Shown: positions 1 to 7,481, numbered from the stretch's first letter. The stretch is DNA of 36,596 bases from Oscillospiraceae bacterium (GCA_017445875.1 JAFSRZ010000004.1:1-36596); one strand, 5' to 3'. Notes: generated by a model not told the origin, from the letters alone. A program made the numbers and translations.

Positions 1-90
1 GACAGGAAAACGTAACAATTCCACAGGAAATGTCGGGCTTTGTGCCTCCCCCGCACGGCGGGGGAGGTGTCGCGTAGCGACGGAGGGGGC
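1..90 (+). repeat. MITE-like element, copy 1 (left end cut by window)
   Basis: The stretch carries the core (GACAGG...AAATGTC) and the complete right-hand arm with its GC-rich hairpin (CCTCCCCCG/CGGGGGAGG) and the TCGCGTAGCGA palindrome. It matches the right halves of the copies at 4381-4535, 10334-10486 and 14839-14990. The left arm would lie before base 1. It sits upstream of the ackA promoter. Confidence 0.85.
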
Positions 91-224
91 AAAACGAACC
101 TTGCCAACGATTCTTTTCAGCATATTTCACCGCACAGGTCGAAAAATTTGTAATGGGGTTTCCGCGCCCCCGCCCGGTAAATCCGGCGAAATCCACAACC
201 GCCGGAAAAAATCGGTGTTGGGAC

Positions 225-253
225 TTGTCAGCCGTGTAAAAGTCCGCTATAAT
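225..253 (+). promoter_or_regulatory. ackA promoter (sigma-A type)
   Basis: TTGTCA at 225-230 and TATAAT at 248-253 are separated by 17 bp. The predicted start is near 260, giving a leader of about 60 nt. The stretch 91-224 between the repeat and this promoter shows nothing I can interpret. Confidence 0.75.
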
Positions 254-319
254 GGACGTATCCAAGGCGGGACGTATCCGGCGGGACGCGTTCCAGCGTC
301 AGAGAAGGAGAGACTTTCC

Positions 320-1513
320 ATGAATGTTCTTGTCATCAACGCGGGCAGTTCTTCCCTGAAGTACCAGCTCCTGAACCCCGAAAGCGGCGTTCTGCTGGCA
401 AAAGGCCTCTGTGAGCGAATCGGAATCGACGGCAAATTCACCTACAAGGCCGACGGCAAGGCCACCAAAGACGCCGTTGACGTGTCCATGCCCACCCACG
501 CCGAGGCAATTCAGGCCGTCATGGACGCCCTTACCGACTCCGAAAACGGCGTCATCGGCTCCATGAAGGAGATTGACGCCGTTGGACACCGTGTCGTACA
601 CGGCGGCGAGGCCTTCAACAAGTCCGTACTCATTACCGACGACGTGTTACAGGCCATTGAGGACTGTATCCCGCTGGCACCGCTCCACAATCCCGCGAAC
701 CTGACCGGAATCCGCGCCTGTCAGAAGGTCATGCCGGGCGTCCCCATGGTCGCCGTGTTCGATACCGCGTTCCATCAGACCATGCCCGCCCGCGCCTACA
801 TGTACGCCCTGCCGTACGAGTATTACGAAAAGGACAAAGTCCGCCGCTACGGCTTCCACGGCACGTCTCACAAGTACGTCGCCGGACGCGCCGCCGCCAT
901 GCTCGGCAAAAAGCCCGAAGAACTCAAATTGATTTCCTGTCACCTCGGCAACGGCTCCTCCGTGACGGCTGTCGACGGCGGCAAGAGCGTCGACACCTCC
1001 ATGGGCTTCACGCCGCTGGCGGGTGTCCCCATGGGAACCCGTTCCGGCGACTTGGACGCCGGCATTTTGCAGTACGTCATGAACAAGTACAACCTCAGCA
1101 TTGACGAAATGCTCAACGTGCTGAACAAGAAATCCGGCGTACAGGGTGTGTCGGGCGTGAGTTCCGACTTCCGCGACCTCTCCGACGCTTTCGAGAAGGG
1201 CAACGAGCGCGCCGGACTGGCTGTGGACATGTTCAATTACGGCGTGAAAAAGTTAATCGGCGCGTACGCGGCGGCAATGGGCGGCGTGGACGCCGTGATT
1301 TTCACGGCGGGCGTCGGCGAGAACAGCGCCGCCCAGCGTATGGCGATTGCCTCCGGGCTGGAATTTATGGGCGTCAAGATGGACGCCGAGGCGAACAAAG
1401 TTCGCGGCAAGGAAGCGGTCATTTCGGCGGCAGATTCCCGCGTCAAGGTTCTGCTGATTCCCACCAACGAGGAACTCATGATTGCCATGGACACGGCCGC
1501 CATTGTGAAGTAA
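320..1513 (+). CDS. ackA: Acetate kinase
   Basis: Cytoplasmic enzyme that converts acetyl phosphate and ADP to acetate and ATP, the last energy-yielding step of acetate fermentation. The 397-residue product has the usual family length. It opens with the ASKHA phosphate-binding motif NAGSSSLKYQL (N7 and K14) and carries VGHRVVHGG, VAVFDTAFH, the YGFHGTSH catalytic-histidine motif, GTRSGDLD with the active-site arginine, and the C-terminal NEELMIA glutamate motif. The frame is open back to 101, but the start at 320 gives the conserved N-terminus and has AGAAGGAGAG just upstream. No pta gene is adjacent, so acetyl phosphate must be made from elsewhere. The gene is monocistronic: it has its own promoter and a hairpin directly after the stop. 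Confidence 0.97.
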   Translation: MNVLVINAGSSSLKYQLLNPESGVLLAKGLCERIGIDGKFTYKADGKATKDAVDVSMPTHAEAIQAVMDALTDSENGVIGSMKEIDAVGHRVVHGGEAFNKSVLITDDVLQAIEDCIPLAPLHNPANLTGIRACQKVMPGVPMVAVFDTAFHQTMPARAYMYALPYEYYEKDKVRRYGFHGTSHKYVAGRAAAMLGKKPEELKLISCHLGNGSSVTAVDGGKSVDTSMGFTPLAGVPMGTRSGDLDAGILQYVMNKYNLSIDEMLNVLNKKSGVQGVSGVSSDFRDLSDAFEKGNERAGLAVDMFNYGVKKLIGAYAAAMGGVDAVIFTAGVGENSAAQRMAIASGLEFMGVKMDAEANKVRGKEAVISAADSRVKVLLIPTNEELMIAMDTAAIVK

Positions 1514-1525
1514 TGACACATTACG

Positions 1526-1546
1526 GGGGACGCGTTACGCGTCCCC
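1526..1546 (+). terminator. ackA terminator hairpin
   Basis: GGGGACGCG-TTA-CGCGTCCCC forms a perfect 9-bp stem with a 3-nt loop, followed by TTT. It starts 12 nt after the ackA stop and lies directly upstream of the next gene's Shine-Dalgarno site (GAGG), so it may only partly insulate that gene. Confidence 0.7.
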
Positions 1547-1560
1547 TTTGAGGTTATCAC

Positions 1561-2436
1561 ATGGAAACAATACACGTATTGAAACTGTGGTTCGAGACCG
1601 TCCAAAACATAGCGGCGCATAACTGGGGCTTCCTGTTGCTGATTCCGGTTATTTACGCGCTACGCAAAATTAAAGTGCGCCGTCCGCGTACATGGGATGT
1701 CGAGGAAACACCATGGGACATTGCGGAGACGCCGCCGGATACGGAAACGCTGTCCCTTGAACAGAAAAAGGGACAGCGCGGAGAAGATTTCATAGCGCAA
1801 ATTCTCTATGATACTGTCCCCGGAGAGTTTCAGGTTTTTCGGAATGTCTATATTCCCCACGGCGGCACGACTTCGGAAATTGACCTTGTGATGGTTCACG
1901 AGACGGGCATTTTCGTCTTTGAGAGCAAGAACTATAACGGCGTGATTTCCGGCTCCATGGACGCAAAAAACTGGGTACATATCCACCCAAACCGGAAAAA
2001 GTATCTGTTCTATAATCCGGTGCGGCAGAACCGGAACCATATCCGGGCGCTTTCGGACTGCTTACAGATACCGGAAACAAACTTCTATTCGTACGTGGTA
2101 TTCTCCGGGCGGTGCGCATTGGAACGGGTGCCGGAAAATACGCGTTCCGTTGTCATCACGCAAACCCCGGACTTGGCGGAACAGTTAGAGGACACGCTTT
2201 CTGAACTCCCGACGCTTTACAGCGCGGAGGAAGTACAAGTTATCGCCGGACGGCTTGCCCCCTTGACGGATGTCGACGCGGCGGTGAAGGCGAAACATAT
2301 TCAGGACATACGGAACCAGTGGGAATCGGATATTTGTCCGTTCTGCGGCGCGGCACTCGTTCTACGTCGCGGTAAGTACGGGGATTTCTGGGGCTGTTCC
2401 CGTTATCCGCGGTGCAGGTTCACGAGACAAGTATAA
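1561..2436 (+). CDS. NERD-domain protein with membrane anchor and topoisomerase-type zinc ribbon
   Basis: The 291-residue product has a short hydrophobic segment at about 21-35, then a NERD (nuclease-related) domain at about 71-185, and a C-terminal zinc ribbon (CPFC...GCSRYPRC, about 258-288) of the type found at the end of bacterial topoisomerase I. The NERD domain contains GQRGEDFIA, then SEIDLV (D108), then the E121-S-K123 signature, which is the PD-(D/E)xK-like arrangement expected for a nuclease. Substrate and role are unknown; NERD proteins are generally thought to process DNA. The start has GAGG seven bases upstream. The gene sits between ackA and a toxin-antitoxin gene in an accessory pocket, which would suit a DNA-handling or defence job, but that is inference from context. 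The domain call is strong. Confidence 0.85.
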   Translation: METIHVLKLWFETVQNIAAHNWGFLLLIPVIYALRKIKVRRPRTWDVEETPWDIAETPPDTETLSLEQKKGQRGEDFIAQILYDTVPGEFQVFRNVYIPHGGTTSEIDLVMVHETGIFVFESKNYNGVISGSMDAKNWVHIHPNRKKYLFYNPVRQNRNHIRALSDCLQIPETNFYSYVVFSGRCALERVPENTRSVVITQTPDLAEQLEDTLSELPTLYSAEEVQVIAGRLAPLTDVDAAVKAKHIQDIRNQWESDICPFCGAALVLRRGKYGDFWGCSRYPRCRFTRQV

Positions 2437-2441
2437 CGCAA

Positions 2442-2469
2442 GCGCGGACGCCTGTACCGGTGTCCGCGC
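2442..2469. terminator. 28-nt GC hairpin, copy A (between convergent genes)
   Basis: An 11-bp stem (GCGCGGACGCC / GGTGTCCGCGC, one G-T wobble) with a 6-nt loop lies 5 nt after the NERD stop and 20 nt beyond the stop of the convergent toxin-antitoxin gene. No T-run follows. The identical 28 bases recur at 3208-3235. Confidence 0.6.
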
Positions 2470-2489
2470 CTGTGTAATATGTTCCCGTG

Positions 2490-3134
2490 TTACGCTATCG
2501 GCTGGAAGTCCAGACGCAAGGTCATTCCCAAACCCGCCGCCAGACGCTTTAAGTCCGTCAAAGTCGGGTTGGCGGAGCCTTCTTCCAGACGGATGATTTC
2601 CGCCGGGGAAATACCGGTCACTTCCGAAAGCTGTTCCTCACTGAACCGCCGCGCCTCCCGGCCTTCGATAATCGCCCGGATAATCTGAAATTCCGGTTCG
2701 AGCGCGTCCCATTCGGCCTTAAACGCGGGATTTTTCATTTCTTCCGCAAGGTATTCGTCAAATGTTACGGGACGTTTCATTCCTGTCAGCTCCCTACGTT
2801 CATAATCCGCTTTATACCGCTTGGCGCGTTCGATTTCAACGGGCGGCGTTTTTTGCGTTTTCTTGGTGAATCCGTTCGTGAGGACGATTTTCTGTCCGTC
2901 CCAAAAGAAGTACAGGACACGGGCAATGTTGCCTTCCTGCTGGGCGCGTATCTGGAAAATACCGTCTTTCAAATATTCCGAATACGGCATGCGTAATTTT
3001 ACGCCCTCCTCCCGGAGCAGGACAATCAGTTTTGCGAAACGGGTACGCATTTTTTGGGACAATCCATCCATAAATTCACGGGCTGGTTGTGTGCCGTCCT
3101 CTTTTGTGTAAAAGACAATCTGGAATTGTTCCAT
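2490..3134 (-). CDS. Fused type II toxin-antitoxin protein (HigB/Gp49-like toxin plus XRE antitoxin)
   Basis: One 214-residue frame contains what are normally two proteins. Residues 1-118 resemble the RelE/HigB Gp49-like toxins, which are usually ribosome-dependent mRNA nucleases (MEQFQIVFYTKEDG, FIQIRAQQEG-like core, RVLYFFWDGQKIVLTNGFTKKT). Residues 119-214 resemble the HigA-type antitoxin, with an XRE helix-turn-helix at about 160-205 (FSEEQLSEVTGISPAEIIRLEEG). The junction ERRELTG-MKRPV lacks the stop codon expected between them. An ATG at 2780, with AGGGAG about nine bases upstream, could still start a separate 96-residue antitoxin. The gene has a near-consensus promoter and a palindromic site upstream. 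It runs convergent to the NERD gene and the same way as serC. Whether the fused protein is active, cleaved or self-inhibited cannot be read from sequence. Confidence 0.85.
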   Translation of the reverse strand: MEQFQIVFYTKEDGTQPAREFMDGLSQKMRTRFAKLIVLLREEGVKLRMPYSEYLKDGIFQIRAQQEGNIARVLYFFWDGQKIVLTNGFTKKTQKTPPVEIERAKRYKADYERRELTGMKRPVTFDEYLAEEMKNPAFKAEWDALEPEFQIIRAIIEGREARRFSEEQLSEVTGISPAEIIRLEEGSANPTLTDLKRLAAGLGMTLRLDFQPIA

Positions 3135-3151
3135 ATCCTCACCCTCTTTTT

Positions 3152-3179
3152 ATTATATTCCGTTTCTCCCGATTGTCAA
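3152..3179 (-). promoter_or_regulatory. Toxin-antitoxin promoter
   Basis: On the minus strand, TTGACA (3179-3174) and TATAAT (3157-3152) match both consensus hexamers perfectly, with a 16-bp spacer. The start codon at 3134 follows a GAGGGTGAGGAT Shine-Dalgarno stretch. Confidence 0.85.
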
Positions 3180-3189
3180 TGCCTGTGTG

Positions 3190-3205
3190 CTGATTTTCTA
3201 ATCAG
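3190..3205. promoter_or_regulatory. Palindrome upstream of the toxin-antitoxin promoter, candidate operator
   Basis: CTGATT-TTCT-AATCAG is a perfect 6-4-6 inverted repeat 10 bp upstream of the -35 box. XRE antitoxins usually repress their own promoter through such a site. Binding here is inference. Confidence 0.4.
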
Positions 3206-3207
3206 AG

Positions 3208-3235
3208 GCGCGGACGCCTGTACCGGTGTCCGCGC
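3208..3235. terminator. 28-nt GC hairpin, copy B (after serC)
   Basis: It is base-for-base identical to 2442-2469 and starts 6 nt beyond the serC stop codon, so it probably ends serC transcription. Copies A and B face the same way and bracket the toxin-antitoxin gene. Confidence 0.6.
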
Positions 3236-3241
3236 TCTTTG

Positions 3242-4330
3242 TCATGTATGGGACTTTTCGTACTTGTCCAGAAACGCTACGAGTGCCTCGACGCCCTCTC
3301 TGGGCATGGCGTTGAATATCGACGCCCGCAGGCCGCCGACACTCTTGTGTCCTTTGAGATTCTCGAACCCCGCCGCCTTCGCCGCCGCGACAAATTCCGC
3401 GTCCTGTTCGGGCGACGGCGTGACAAACCGGACATTCATCAAAGAACGGTCATTTTTCGCCGCCGTGCCGCTGAAAAACTGACTGTTGTCAAGGAAATCG
3501 TACAGAAGCGCGGCTTTGTCACGGTTGCGGCGTTCCATTTCGGGCAGTCCGCCGAGTTCCAACAGGTACCGGAACACCTTCCCGCAACAGTACATTGACC
3601 AGCAGTTCGGGGTATTGTACATGGAATCATTATCGGCGTGGACTTTGTAGCGGAGATAAACGGGGACTTTGGGGGCAAGGTCGTCGCGGATGAGGTCGTC
3701 ACGGATAATCACGACCGCCATACCGGCGGGGCCTACGTTCTTCTGGACGCCCGCGCAAATCACGCCGTATCTCGACACGTCGCACGGGCGCGACAGAAAC
3801 ATAGACGACTGGTCGGACACCAGCGGGACGCCGTTTGTCTCCGGGAGATTGTAGACCGTCGTGCCGTGGATGGTCTCGTTTTCGCAGAGGTAGACATAAT
3901 CGGTATTCGGGGGAAACGTCAGCGCGGAACAGTCGGGGACATAGGAAAAGTTCTTGTCAGCGGACGACGCCGACACAACCACGTCACCGAAACGTTTCGC
4001 CTCGGCGAGCGCCTTCTGAGACCACGCGCCGCTTTCGATATAACAGGCAGTGCCGCCGCGAAACAAATTCAGCGGCACCATGGAAAATTGCAACGTTTCG
4101 CCGCCCTGAATGAACAGTACGCGGTAATTGTCGGGAATGTTCATCAGCTTGCGCAAATCGTTTTCGGCGTCGTCGCGGATTTTCTGGAACACGGCGGAAC
4201 GGTGGCTCATCTCCATGACACTCATACCGCTTCCGCGATAGTTCAGGACTTCCGCCGCGATTTCCTCCAACACAGGTTCCGGCATGATTGCCGGCCCCGC
4301 TGAAAAATTGTAAATACGTCCGTATTTCAT
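3242..4330 (-). CDS. serC: Phosphoserine aminotransferase
   Basis: PLP enzyme of serine synthesis that transfers the amino group of glutamate to 3-phosphohydroxypyruvate. The 362-residue length is standard. The N-terminus YNFSAGPAIMPEPVLEE, the GSGMSVMEMSHRS segment, the FIQGGETLQF phosphate-site region and the PLP lysine K197 in CAGVQKNVGPAG are all typical of SerC. AAGGAG stands nine bases before the ATG at 4330. No serA or serB lies beside it. The 210-bp gap to the upstream RNase J gene is largely filled by a MITE-like copy. I see no convincing separate promoter, so read-through from RNase J is possible. Confidence 0.96.
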   Translation of the reverse strand: MKYGRIYNFSAGPAIMPEPVLEEIAAEVLNYRGSGMSVMEMSHRSAVFQKIRDDAENDLRKLMNIPDNYRVLFIQGGETLQFSMVPLNLFRGGTACYIESGAWSQKALAEAKRFGDVVVSASSADKNFSYVPDCSALTFPPNTDYVYLCENETIHGTTVYNLPETNGVPLVSDQSSMFLSRPCDVSRYGVICAGVQKNVGPAGMAVVIIRDDLIRDDLAPKVPVYLRYKVHADNDSMYNTPNCWSMYCCGKVFRYLLELGGLPEMERRNRDKAALLYDFLDNSQFFSGTAAKNDRSLMNVRFVTPSPEQDAEFVAAAKAAGFENLKGHKSVGGLRASIFNAMPREGVEALVAFLDKYEKSHT

Positions 4331-4380
4331 GCTTGCTTACTCCTTACGATATGTCCCCGTCACAACGTTGTCCGAAATCG

Positions 4381-4535
4381 CCCCACCCGGCGCGACGCGC
4401 CACCCTCCCCGCTCGCGGGGAGGGCTTCGCGGGACTGCCGACAGGGGAAACGTAACGATTTCACAGGAAATGTCAGGCTTTCCGCCTCCCCCGCACAGCG
4501 GGGGAGGTGTCGCACAGCGACGGAGGGGGCTTTTT
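4381..4535 (+). repeat. MITE-like element, copy 2 (complete)
   Basis: Full copy of about 155 bp. The left arm (4381-4411) and the right arm (4499-4530) are imperfect inverted copies of each other over about 31 bp. Each contains its own GC-rich hairpin (CCCTCCCC/GGGGAGGG on the left, CCTCCCCCG/CGGGGGAGG on the right). The core between them carries GACAGG...AAATGTC. The right end runs into TTTTT, so the element could also act as a terminator. It lies between serC and the 3' end of the RNase J gene. Confidence 0.9.
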
Positions 4536-4540
4536 GCGCC

Positions 4541-6199
4541 TTACAGCCGGGTGACAACGGGAATCACCATCGGACTGCGGCGGGTGTTCTTGTAGAGATA
4601 GCCGCTGACAGCCGCCTTGACTGCGCCGCGTAACTCTCCGTCGTCACGCGGACGGCGCGGGCTGACGGATTCGGCGGCCTCCGTCGCCACGGACTGTAAC
4701 TCGTGCATCATGTCGCCGGACTCTTTGACATAGATAAAGCCGCGTGTGATGATTTCGGGCGTGGCTAACAGTCCGCCGTCACGGGAGGAAATCGGCAGGA
4801 CAACGACAACCATACCATCTTCGGCGAGGCGGCGGCGGTCGCGCATGACCACCGCGCCCACGTCGCCGACGCCGGAGCCGTCGACGTAGATTTCCCCGGC
4901 GGGGACGGGCGTCCCGAATTTGATAGTACGGGGCGTAATCTCGATGACGGAACCATTTTCGCCGATTGCGATATGATTTCGTTCCATGCCCATCTGCTGG
5001 GCGAGCTGACAGTGAATTTGTAACATCCGCTGTTCACCGTGGAGCGGTACAAAGAAATGCGGCTTTGTCAGCGCGTGAATGATTTTGAGTTCCTCCTGAC
5101 AGGCGTGTCCGGACACGTGGAGCATGTCGGCCTTGTTGTAAACGACTTTCACGCCCTTCTTGAAGAGTTCGTTAATGACGCGGCTGACGGTAACTTCGTT
5201 GCCGGGAATCGCCGACGCCGAAATAATGACCTTGTCGCCGGGGCCAAGTTCGACTTGCTTATGAATCGAGAACGCCATACGGTATAAGGCGCTCATTTCC
5301 TCGCCTTGGGAGCCGGTCGTGACAATCACCTGTTTGTCTTTGGGAAGCAGTCGAATGCGGTTGATGTCGGTCAGCGTGTTGCGCGGGACTTTCATATAGC
5401 CTAATTCCATGGACACTCTCATGATATTTTCCATGGAACGCCCGGTCACGGCGACTTTGCGCCCACAGGCGGCGGCGGCGTCCAGTACCTGTTGAATACG
5501 GTGGACGTTGGAAGCGAACGTCGTCACAAGGACGCGTTCCGCGCAGCCCTGAAACTGCCGGAAGAACGTCTCCCCGACGGCGCGCTCACTCATCGTGTAG
5601 CCGGGGCGTTCGACGTTCGTTGAATCGGCGCACAGACACAGCACGCCTTCCCGGCCTAATTCGCCGAAACGGGCAAGGTCAATCACTTCGCCGTCAATCG
5701 GGGTGGAATCAATTTTGAAGTCCCCGGTATGAATGACGGTTCCCATTTTGGTGTGAATGGCGAACGCCACGGAATCGGCTATCGAGTGGTTGACGTGGAT
5801 AAACTCCACGACAAATTTTCCCGTACGCACACTTTCCCCGGCCTGCACGGTAATCAGTTTCGTGGTCTGCAAGAGGTCGTGTTCCTCTAATTTGAGCTTA
5901 ATCAGTCCGGCGGTCAGACGCGTACAGTAAATCGGAATGTTAATCTGCTTCAGTACATGGGGAATCGCGCCCACATGGTCCTCATGGGCGTGCGTGATGA
6001 ACAGTCCCCGGATGTGGGCGCGGTTCTTGAGAAGCCATGTAATATCGGGAATCACGCTGTCAATCCCGTACATGTCATCTTCGGGAAAGGCCATGCCGCA
6101 GTCAACGACGATACTTTCCCCGCCGTACTCGTACACGGTCATATTCTTTCCGATTTCGTTGAGACCGCCGAGGGGAATAATTTTCAATTTTTCTGCCAT
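4541..6199 (-). CDS. rnj: Ribonuclease J
   Basis: Metallo-beta-lactamase/beta-CASP ribonuclease with 5'-exo- and endonuclease activity in mRNA decay and rRNA maturation. The 552-residue product has the normal length. The zinc-binding HxHxDH motif is intact as HAHEDH (H70, H72, D74, H75), followed by NHSIADSVAFAI, HTGDFKID, LCADSTNVERPGYT and the beta-CASP motif TTGSQGE, then the C-terminal domain. The frame is open 50 codons further upstream, but the start at 6199 gives the family N-terminus MAEKLKIIPLGGLNEIGKN and follows AAAGGAG at a slightly long spacing. The promoter lies about 250 bp upstream, leaving an unusually long leader. Only one RNase J gene is visible here. Confidence 0.95.
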   Translation of the reverse strand: MAEKLKIIPLGGLNEIGKNMTVYEYGGESIVVDCGMAFPEDDMYGIDSVIPDITWLLKNRAHIRGLFITHAHEDHVGAIPHVLKQINIPIYCTRLTAGLIKLKLEEHDLLQTTKLITVQAGESVRTGKFVVEFIHVNHSIADSVAFAIHTKMGTVIHTGDFKIDSTPIDGEVIDLARFGELGREGVLCLCADSTNVERPGYTMSERAVGETFFRQFQGCAERVLVTTFASNVHRIQQVLDAAAACGRKVAVTGRSMENIMRVSMELGYMKVPRNTLTDINRIRLLPKDKQVIVTTGSQGEEMSALYRMAFSIHKQVELGPGDKVIISASAIPGNEVTVSRVINELFKKGVKVVYNKADMLHVSGHACQEELKIIHALTKPHFFVPLHGEQRMLQIHCQLAQQMGMERNHIAIGENGSVIEITPRTIKFGTPVPAGEIYVDGSGVGDVGAVVMRDRRRLAEDGMVVVVLPISSRDGGLLATPEIITRGFIYVKESGDMMHELQSVATEAAESVSPRRPRDDGELRGAVKAAVSGYLYKNTRRSPMVIPVVTRL

Positions 6200-6453
6200 A
6201 AATTTCGCTGGTACTCCTTTACAAAGTTGAGAATCTGCGACAGCGGCACGGCGGGGAAGGGCGCACAAACTTTGACGCTCCCTTTGTCCGCGTGACCCCG
6301 TAACGCCACGCGGAAAATGGTTTACGCCCCGCCGGTATCCAACTGTCATATTTATTCAACCGCGGGAAAACGCGTCCGGCGGTAAAATACAAGGTTATCA
6401 CGAACCGGCGGCAAGTCCGCCGATGTACAACAGAACACACAGGGAAATCAGAG
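6200..6453 (-). promoter_or_regulatory. Long RNase J leader
   Basis: About 254 nt separate the predicted transcription start from the RNase J ATG. The leader includes a 6-bp hairpin CGGCGG/CCGCCG with a 5-nt loop near its 5' end. An in-frame ATG at 6349 has no Shine-Dalgarno site and its extension does not look like family sequence, so I treat the region as untranslated. Control of RNase J through its own leader is possible but not shown. Confidence 0.4.
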
Positions 6454-6459
6454 AATCCT

Positions 6460-6488
6460 AGTATACCTGTTTCGGGGAGAGATTGCAA
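6460..6488 (-). promoter_or_regulatory. RNase J promoter
   Basis: Minus strand: TTGCAA (6488-6483), 17-bp spacer, TATACT (6465-6460). It is divergent from the HPF promoter about 80 bp away. Confidence 0.65.
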
Positions 6489-6566
6489 GAGGGAATTTCG
6501 GAGTTTTTTGTCAGTTTGCATATGTAGGGACAATTTTCAAGTTTCAGCGATTTTGACGATTACCCC

Positions 6567-6595
6567 TGTACAAAAGGGAAAGTTTATGGTAGAAT
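6567..6595 (+). promoter_or_regulatory. HPF promoter with extended -10
   Basis: TGTACA (6567-6572), 17-bp spacer, TAGAAT (6590-6595). The TGG immediately before the -10 is an extended -10 element, which compensates for the weak -35. Confidence 0.55.
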
Positions 6596-6644
6596 CTGTG
6601 AATGAGGGAATCCGCCCTCCACAGATACGAAAGGAGTGGTTGTC

Positions 6645-7196
6645 ATGAAGTACACCTACACCTGCAAGAAGGTTCCGCTGAATGATTCCATCAAGGCCTA
6701 CGCGGAAAAAAGAATCTCCAAGCTCGAAAAGTACCTCCACAACGCCGACGACGCCCCCGTGTCGGTGACATTCTCCGTCCAGAAGAATCACCTGTGCATT
6801 GTGGAAATCACCATTCAGGACGGCGCCACCATCCTGCGCGCCCAGACCGAAGCCCCCGACGGCGATATGCGCGGCGCGATTGACGCCGCTGTCCGCTATA
6901 TTGAGCGGCAGATTCTCAAGAACAAGACGCGCCTTTCCAAGCGTATGCGTACTGAGAATATCCCGGCACCGGTTTCGGCGGACGATTTCACCGTCAAGGA
7001 AGAAAAGGAGTTCGAGATTATCCGCACGAAGCGCTTTTCCGTCAAGCCCATGAGCCCCGAAGAGGCCATTTTGCAGATGAACCTCCTCAACCACGACTTT
7101 TTCGTGTTCCGCGACAGCGAGAACGAAAGTCTGTCCATTGTCTACCAGCGCAAGAACGGCGGCTATGGCCTGATTGTCGCCGACGACGCCACCTGA
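6645..7196 (+). CDS. hpf: Ribosome hibernation promoting factor, long form
   Basis: It binds the 30S decoding region and dimerises 70S ribosomes into inactive 100S particles in slow growth. The 183-residue length marks the long form: an N-terminal S30AE/RaiA domain (about 1-95, YTYTCKKVPLNDSIKAYAEKRISKLEKYL) and a C-terminal dimerisation domain (about 125-180, IIRTKRFSVKPMSPEEAILQM, then FFVFRDSENESLSIVYQRKNGGYGLI). AAGGAG at 6631-6636 lies eight bases before this ATG and decides it over the in-frame GTG at 6636. The gene is transcribed away from RNase J and followed by a 34-bp tandem repeat. Confidence 0.96.
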   Translation: MKYTYTCKKVPLNDSIKAYAEKRISKLEKYLHNADDAPVSVTFSVQKNHLCIVEITIQDGATILRAQTEAPDGDMRGAIDAAVRYIERQILKNKTRLSKRMRTENIPAPVSADDFTVKEEKEFEIIRTKRFSVKPMSPEEAILQMNLLNHDFFVFRDSENESLSIVYQRKNGGYGLIVADDAT

Positions 7197-7200
7197 TTTG

Positions 7201-7316
7201 ACCGGCACGGGACAACACATGAGCGCGTCCCGTGACCGGGGCGGGACAACACATGAGCGCGTCCTGTGACCGGGGCGGGACACCACATAAACGCGTCCCG
7301 TGACCGGGGCGGCGGG
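7201..7316 (+). repeat. 34-bp tandem repeat, 3.4 copies
   Basis: Units lie at 7201-7234, 7235-7268 and 7269-7302, with a partial fourth at 7303-7316. The consensus begins ACCGGGGCGGGACAACACAT, and units differ by a few substitutions. Each unit contains a CGGGAC...GTCCCG inverted repeat, so the array could fold into serial hairpins. It starts four bases after the hpf stop and may act as its terminator or 3' stabiliser. No spacers are present. Confidence 0.9.
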
Positions 7317-7380
7317 AAAGTCCCCGTCCACAACACAGCGGATGGGGCTTTCCTGTTCCCCTGCACTGATTCGACAGCCT

Positions 7381-7408
7381 TTGACAAGAAAAACGGACGA
7401 AATACGAT
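7381..7408 (+). promoter_or_regulatory. Candidate promoter for the kinase-like gene
   Basis: A perfect TTGACA (7381-7386), 16-bp spacer and a weak -10 TACGAT (7403-7408). It gives a leader of about 65 nt. Confidence 0.5.
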
Positions 7409-7481
7409 ACAACTTTTACCGGGATTACCGGGCGCGTCACATAGGCAAACTACCATACAAACGGAAAAGAAAGGACATACT

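Noticed and set aside
101-319. 73-codon N-terminal extension of acetate kinase
   Set aside because: It runs through the promoter and ribosome site and is not family-like; ATG 320 gives the canonical N-terminus.
4381-4535. Small protein-coding genes within the repeat copies (both strands are open for 60-90 codons)
   Set aside because: The same translations recur at every repeat copy and are a by-product of the conserved repeat DNA; there are no ribosome sites.
7201-7316. CRISPR array
   Set aside because: The 34-bp units are contiguous with no spacers and no cas genes are present; it is a simple tandem repeat.
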